The notes beneath the pieces are model-generated. The model had not been told where the DNA came from and ran no database searches. It saw only the letters and a program-made list of their open reading frames with translations. Shown here piece after piece: positions 55,976 through 64,000 of a DNA stretch of 64,000 bases; position 1 is the stretch's first letter; each line of letters opens with the position of its first letter. This DNA is from Zygaena filipendulae (taxonomy: Eukaryota > Arthropoda > Insecta > Lepidoptera > Zygaenidae), in NCBI GenBank assembly GCA_907165275.2, contig OU015666.1:1394001-1458000 (forward strand), read 5' to 3'. A program made the position numbers and the translations under genes.

Positions 55976-57903
55976 CTACGACTTATTGGACGCGGCGTCG
56001 TGCTGGCCGGTGCTGGGCGTCGACTTGCTGGAGCCGTCCTCCGGGTACTGCTTCTCCACTTGCTCCGCGACCCACTTCTTCACCTTCTGCTCGGTCCAGA
56101 AGCCGTCGTAGAAGATGGTCGGCTTGATCCAGCAGCCGCGGCCCGGCGGCGGCCCGTACGGCGACGGCTCCGGCTCGTGCGCGCCGGGCGCGTGCCCGGG
56201 GCCGGCGGCCGGGCCGGGCGGCGCGCCGGGCCCGGGGCGCCCTCCGCACTCCACCGACCCGCCGCGGCTGTTCACCACCAGGCTCTTGGGCGGGATGTTG
56301 AAGTTGAGGTTCACGTTGCCGGGCGGCTCGTACGCGAAGTGCCACGGGCCCGCGCCGTAATCGTAGTACGCGTTGGGGAACACGTGCGCGTGCGCGTGCG
56401 CGTGCGCCGGCGGCAGGCGCGGCGCGGGGCACGCGGGCGGCGCGGCCGCGTACAGCGGCGGCCCCAGCCCTGGCACCACGGGCTGCAGGACGAAACTTAC
56501 GTTCGAGTTGGGCCGGAGCGGGGGCGCGGGCGGCGCGGCAGGCGGGGCCGGCGGGCGCGACGCTCCGCCTGCCGCCGGCGGCGGCGCCCGGCCCGCGTCG
56601 GCGCGCATCGGGTGCGCCGCCGCCACGGGCGGCGCGGGGCTGGGCTGCGCGGGCGCGGCGCCCCTCGGCGCGGGCGGGATCGCGTGCAGCGGCCGGGCGA
56701 CGCTGGCGGCGGCATCGGGCGGGTCGGCCTTCTTGGCCGCCGCCGGCCGAGTCGCTTCGGGCGGCCTGTTGGGCGGGTTCTGGTTGTTCTCGCTCGCCGC
56801 GTCGGGCGCCGCCTGCGGGGCCTCGTTCCTGTTCGCCTCGAGCAGCTCCAGCAGCTCGGTCGTGACGTCGCCGCCGAAGCTCAGGAGGGTCTCCCGCAGA
56901 GCGTTCGTCACCGCGCTCTGGGATCAAATGAGGGAGTGATTGTTGATTGCTATTTTTTACTGTAGGGGATGCAAAGAAATAATGCTTCCATTTCAGCGAA
57001 CGAGAAGTTAATTTGACAAATAAAGTTGCTATTCAGTATTGACCACTACGACTTCCTGATTGAATAATAAATGTTATTAAAATTCAATAATAAGCATCCA
57101 TGACTTCCTATTTAGAGCCATAGGTACCTTCCTGGCCTGGTGTATGGCGGAGCCCTTGGCGGCGGCCGCACTGGTCGCATAGCCAATGTTGTCGCGGTGA
57201 ATGTCCAAGGTCTTCACTCTCACCGACACAAAGGCCACTACACCCGCTGAATATTTGCCACCCGCAAAGTCTACGAAATCTGAAATTCAGCATAGGTACA
57301 GTCCATAGGTATAATAAAACTGTGAAAAAGCTGGGTCCTGTACATGAAAGAAATATCTTATATATGTCATTGCAATAGAAATTTTTAAAGTGATAGAGGC
57401 CAAATTAGCTGTTTTGCTAATTATCATTAAAAACAAATGGAGAAAATTTGATTAAATTTATATATAAGTAGCATACTAATATTATAAAGAGGTAAAGTTT
57501 GTGAGTGTGACATTGTAGGAAGTAATCTCTGGTTCTACTGAACCGATTTTGAAAATTCTTACACTTATCGGAAGCTACAGTAGTCCTGAGTGACAAAGGG
57601 TACTTTTTATCCCTAAATTCCTACGGGAATTCCGAAATTACTGCAGGTGAACCTGTGCGGGACAGTTAGTATAGCAAGTATATTTTTTTTATTAAGGAAT
57701 GATACTATTCTAGGTGATGTAGTTGCTTTCAGTCAAGTGTTATTATAAATACAAGTTATACCTAGATCTTGCTTAGTGACAGACCAACTCCAGTTGTTGA
57801 AGCCCCATTGCGTGTGGCCAAAGTTGATGAGCTGCTGGCGACGGTGGTTCTGATCTCCATCCTCCTCACTTGCTGTGCTGTCTGCTGTTAAAACACTGTC
57901 GGG
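55976..57903 (-). CDS. RAD52-family recombination protein (three exons seen; 5' end unresolved)
   Basis: RAD52 proteins anneal single strands and mediate recombination repair in the nucleus. Exons: 57903-57762, 57279-57128 and 56917-55976; phases join. Exon 1 gives RRQQLINFGHTQWGFNNWSW then SVTKQDL; exon 2 DFVDFAGGKYSAGVVAFVSV and HRDNIGYATSAAA; exon 3 opens SAVTNALRETLLSFGG. These follow, in order, the RAD52 core blocks (GYNGW, DFVD, GKxxxGVxAFV, H-D-GY, ARKxAVT, SFG). After ~residue 120 comes ~180 residues rich in Pro/Ala/Gly, then a conserved-looking end (CWIKPTIFYDGFWTEQKVKK). 411 codons are visible. The first part of the RAD52 fold is absent or lies in an unseen exon. A 9-base start exon (59189-59181, MYQ, donor GTAAGT) fits the phase but is weak. 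The GC-rich exon makes huge spurious frames on plus. Confidence 0.8.
57470..57668 (+). mobile_element. Helitron in a RAD52-like intron
   Basis: TACTAATATTATAAAGAGGT start, TCCGAAATTACTGCAGGTG, GGGACAGTTAG|T end (C to T in CTAG). Confidence 0.6.
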
Positions 57904-57945
57904 CTGGAAATTACATGAGCATGATTTCTATTCAGCAATAACATT

Positions 57946-58183
57946 TGGATGCAGATAAGCAATAACATGTTAACCCACAAAATGAAGTTATTGATTCAGA
58001 ACGATTTATTGAGAGCTAGGGAACGTTTTTTAATTATATGTTTACCTTATTACATTGCCTAAATATGTAACTAAATACTGAACATAAAAAATGTTGATAC
58101 AAAATGGCGCTCCTACTTTTAAAACACGATTTACTCAAAATTTCTCCAGTGTGGGTTAACACACTATTGCTTATCTATGTCCA
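57946..58183 (+). mobile_element. MITE family B, copy 3
   Basis: TGGATGCAGATAAGCAATAA at left, TATTGCTTATCTATGTCCA at right; 238 bp. Confidence 0.8.
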
Positions 58184-58877
58184 TTTAATTTTAATTCATC
58201 TATACAAATCAATAAAATTGGTAAACTTTAAAGAGGATAATCTGAAACTACTGAACCTAATCTAGAAAATCCGATAGGAAGTTACAGCATCAAAGTAACA
58301 GAATAAATTTATGTGGTTAAATTAAGCTGTACTGTACTATAAACTACAATCTACATGTTTTAGTACTGGGTATGTCCTAGGGACACCTAAAAAAGGATTA
58401 ACTCTTTACTAACCAGCTCATATGGCTTTTGTATGTTAAGTTAAATAATATATGATGTTAAAAATCAGAATCATGGTTACTTTTTGATAAAATTCTAAAA
58501 TAATCGGTTTTTATAAGAAAAAATATAAATCTACCTTCATTCATCAATTAGCACTGAAGAGATAGTACTAATTAAATATTATTGAATTACTCCTTAGAAC
58601 ATTAATTGGGCGCTAATTATAATTACCATTTTGATGTTACAATTGGAGCCGGGAAAGCCTGGTTTCCTTTGCATATTGCTGAATTTCCTTTGATTCGGAC
58701 AATCCAGTGAATAAAATATAGGAAGTCAATAACAAAACCATGAAATGAAGCTTTCACAGAACTTCCCGGGGTCTAAATTTCCCCTTGATCTATTCACAAA
58801 TTAACTAGACTTATGATCTATTGGGAAAAATAACATTATCTCACATCTCGCGTACTCACAACAAAACAAATATTGAC

Positions 58878-59065
58878 ATTTTATTTTTTTATTTATATAA
58901 ATTTACCCCAATGGGAAAGGCAAAGGAAGTAAGTCTATACAGCCAATTAGTATTTTTCTTCTTCTGAAGTTATTTAAGTACTTAATACATCGAAATGCAT
59001 TGGTGAGATGCATTTCGATGCGCTCTGTGGGAAGTTGTATAGGTACAACTACGTAACGACAACCT
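58878..59065 (+). repeat. Dispersed repeat family G, copy 3 (partial)
   Basis: TTTACCCCAATGGGAAAGGC, GCATTTCGATGCGCTCTGTG and GGGAAGTTGTA, as in 5811-6100 but lacking the tail. Confidence 0.55.
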
Positions 59066-59180
59066 CCCGATGAACGCCCCATTTCATCTTATTTCACTGT
59101 TTCCACAGTTGAGATTTGGGTTTCGAAACCAAAGAAAAATTTATAACGATAAAACGATACTAGTAAATACAAATACTTAC

Positions 59181-59189
59181 TTGATACAT
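59181..59189 (-). CDS. Tentative 9-base first exon of the RAD52-like gene
   Basis: ATGTATCAA followed by GTAAGTATT; phase 0 fits the exon at 57903. Chosen only by phase and donor quality. Confidence 0.2.
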
Positions 59190-59544
59190 TTGTATCGATA
59201 CTTTGAATCTAAGTTTCAAGTAGATATAGATTACGATTTAAAATTAACACATTAAACGCTCATATTTTTATTGGGAATATTTATTGAGTTTTTTCAACAT
59301 ACCTATTATCCTTTTCCTAATTTTGTGTAGTAATCAAGAAAGAAAAAAACTCTGTACCATTCGATATAAGTAAGTATCGATACTTTCTCAGTATAAGTAG
59401 TTTGAGATAGATCTACCAAAGAAGCGCGGATATTTCAATTTCCGAACGAAAAATTCAAACAAACTAGTTTCTTGCGTCTATGAAAAATATTATGTAATGT
59501 GAATGATTATTAGTTTGAATTCTGAAAAAAAAATTGGTTTACTA

Positions 59545-59720
59545 CTAACGAAATCCTCCTGCGATTTCACCCGTGGTAATTTTAGAGTTCTCACGGGAAT
59601 TCCAGGATAAACTATACATATAAACCTTCCTTTGGAATCACTCTATCTATTGGTGAAAACCGCATGAAAATCAGTTCAGTAGTTTATGAGTTTATCGCGA
59701 ACAGACAGGCAGACACGGCG
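59545..59720 (-). mobile_element. Helitron remnant, minus
   Basis: CCTGCGATTTCACCCGTGGT and TTCTCACGGGAATTCCAGGA are reversed core motifs; ends worn. Confidence 0.5.
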
Positions 59721-60369
59721 CGCCAGAGGACTTTGTTTTGTGAAATATAGGAATTTTATATAATACACGTTTTCAACTTTTCGAGGGTACAGAAAAAGAT
59801 AAGGTACTTTTTATCTTGGTATTAACGCGGTGCGGTATCTCCAAAACATGTGAAACCGTGGGGAGTTAGTAAGATGATTGTGACCATAGAGTAAACTACA
59901 CTGGCCGCGTTGGTTGGCAGTGTCAACTACGTACAGAAAAAAAAGAAAAAAAACTGTAATCAAACTTTTACCGCGTATATACTGCGTATCAAAACGAGAT
60001 CAAAACGATTGATTTCAAATATAAATTAAGTACAGCACAAAGAGATATTATCCACTACGTGGTATCGAAACCTACTACGTAGACCGTAGGTACCTTTGGT
60101 AGGTACCTCAGAAGTAGGTACCTTCTGAGATGTGAGAATATTTCTGAACTTAACTTAAAACGTCACAATCTCAATTGTCAACGTCATTTTGGCTTCGTAG
60201 CCCGTGGTAGGACTCGTAGCCGCAGAAAATCGTGTTTTTTGAGTCGAGTTGACTGAACTGAAAATTTCCAAAAGGCGAAAGCTATTTCCTTTGGCTATTT
60301 TTTACCTTCTTAATCATTCAATAACTATATTTTACCGAATATAATTTTACTATCAATTTAAATAACTAA

Positions 60370-63321
<2,952 letters not shown>

Positions 63322-63347
63322 GTGAGTGGCCACTTGTCGCGTCACGA

Positions 63348-63408
63348 GCTCGCAGAGGGGTTCCATGTCATCCCATTCTGAGGGGATGAAATGGAACCCT
63401 CTGCGAGC
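63348..63408. repeat. Short perfect-looking hairpin in RtcA intron 6
   Basis: Arms of 26-27 bases (GCTCGCAGAGGGGTTCCATG ... and its inverse) around a 7-base loop; two mismatches or gaps. Followed by GTCCACCGCTGGACATAGGC, a motif of lepidopteran retroelements. Confidence 0.7.
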
Positions 63409-64000
63409 CTCACCAGCCTTTAGCAGTCCACTCTGTCCACCGCTGGACATAGGCCTCTCCAATGTAGGGCATAATGTGATGAAACTTGTACACGTGTAGA
63501 AATAATTTGAAGAAAGAGTATGTGGACCGTGGCTTCTATCCTACACAGCCCCAGTGTAGCGTAGGCCTGTGAGCCTCAGGGTAGTATAGGTAGACCTGTC
63601 GGCCGTGTTCTAGTTAGGACCACACAGCATGTATGTATGTACTTCTGCATCCAAACATTTCAGACAAAAGTCTGAGGTAAGCAGTACGGGGGAGGCTGGT
63701 TGAAATGCACGCTAATTGGTTAATTCAAGTTTGCGACACTCAAACGACAGCACTATTTACACGTGCCGGTCCGAAGATGTCCGAAATCAACGCGAGTTGC
63801 TTAGCAACCAATTATGAATTTGGAAATTAAAATTCACTTACCTATGAAATGTGATGCTATTTATTTATTTTTTATTACACGTTTGGCTACTATTTCCGCA
63901 CCATTTTATTGTACATGGAGCCATGTTGCGCGTCTGTTGTACCTATTTTATTTTGTCGAAAATTCACTAGCAAAATATGATGTACGTGTGTCACGGATGT
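63409..64000. other. RtcA intron, repeat-derived
   Basis: Retroelement-like text to ~63480, then AT-rich sequence with no exon recognised up to the window end. Confidence 0.4.

Noticed and set aside
56000..56965. Very long plus-strand (321 aa) and alternative minus-strand (314 aa) frames over the RAD52-like exon
   Set aside because: They arise from GC-rich, stop-poor sequence. Only the 55976-56917 minus frame joins in phase to the RAD52 exons; the others are Arg/Ala/Gly-rich artefacts.
58868..58878. MSIFVL exon with a GTGAGT donor near 58850-58885 as the RAD52-like start
   Set aside because: It ends in phase 2, and joining it to the exon at 57903 gives an immediate stop.

Overview
This window is eukaryotic nuclear DNA, almost certainly from a moth or butterfly (Lepidoptera). 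The coding background is AT-rich with introns. About ten protein-coding genes have clear animal homologues. Between them lie very many short lepidopteran-type mobile elements: Helitron ends with the CCGCGG-loop-CCGCGG hairpin and CTAG terminus, tRNA-derived SINEs, the repeat with the CGACTTCCAAAAAGGAGG motif, and several MITE families. No bacterial genes, rRNA, functional tRNA or CRISPR arrays were seen.

Layout, left half. 1-1.5 kb: the 5' exons of the WD40 nucleoporin Seh1 (minus). 3.3-5.5 kb: a complete two-exon NEDD1/Grip71-like centrosome protein (minus). 7.0 kb: a 34-codon gene for OST4, a subunit of the ER oligosaccharyltransferase (plus), with an intron in each UTR. 8-19 kb: gene-free repeat desert, including a 491-bp hairpin element and a MITE split by a 3.7-kb insertion. 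19.3-20.7 kb and 24.5-27.0 kb: two intronless, divergently transcribed secreted acid lipases of the abhydrolase/lipase-3 type. The second carries an unusual ~400-residue Asn/Ser/Lys/Glu-rich N-terminal extension.

Layout, right half. 29.3-44.6 kb: a TALE homeobox gene of the TGIF (achintya/vismay) type on plus. It has six coding exons and two candidate first exons, and its introns hold a Tc1 transposon pseudogene, Helitrons, foldback MITEs and a 2.57-kb TIR element. 45-50 kb: repeats. 50.6-52.1 kb: two minus-strand exons of an unrecognised gene. 55.8-57.9 kb (minus): a RAD52-family gene with a strongly GC-rich, proline/alanine-rich tail, followed in the same frame by a second, spliced-looking open frame. 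60.4 kb to the right edge (plus): RNA 3'-terminal phosphate cyclase (RtcA), six of its exons.

The genes are unrelated housekeeping or regulatory loci rather than an operon-like system: nuclear pore, microtubule nucleation, N-glycosylation, lipid digestion, transcription, recombination and RNA repair. The most notable items are the RAD52-like gene (Drosophila lacks RAD52) with substitutions at conserved DNA-binding positions, the in-frame reading frame beyond its stop codon, the lipase with the repeat-rich extension, and the layered nesting of non-autonomous transposons. Exon boundaries were read by eye from GT/AG sites and phase continuity. No database search was possible.
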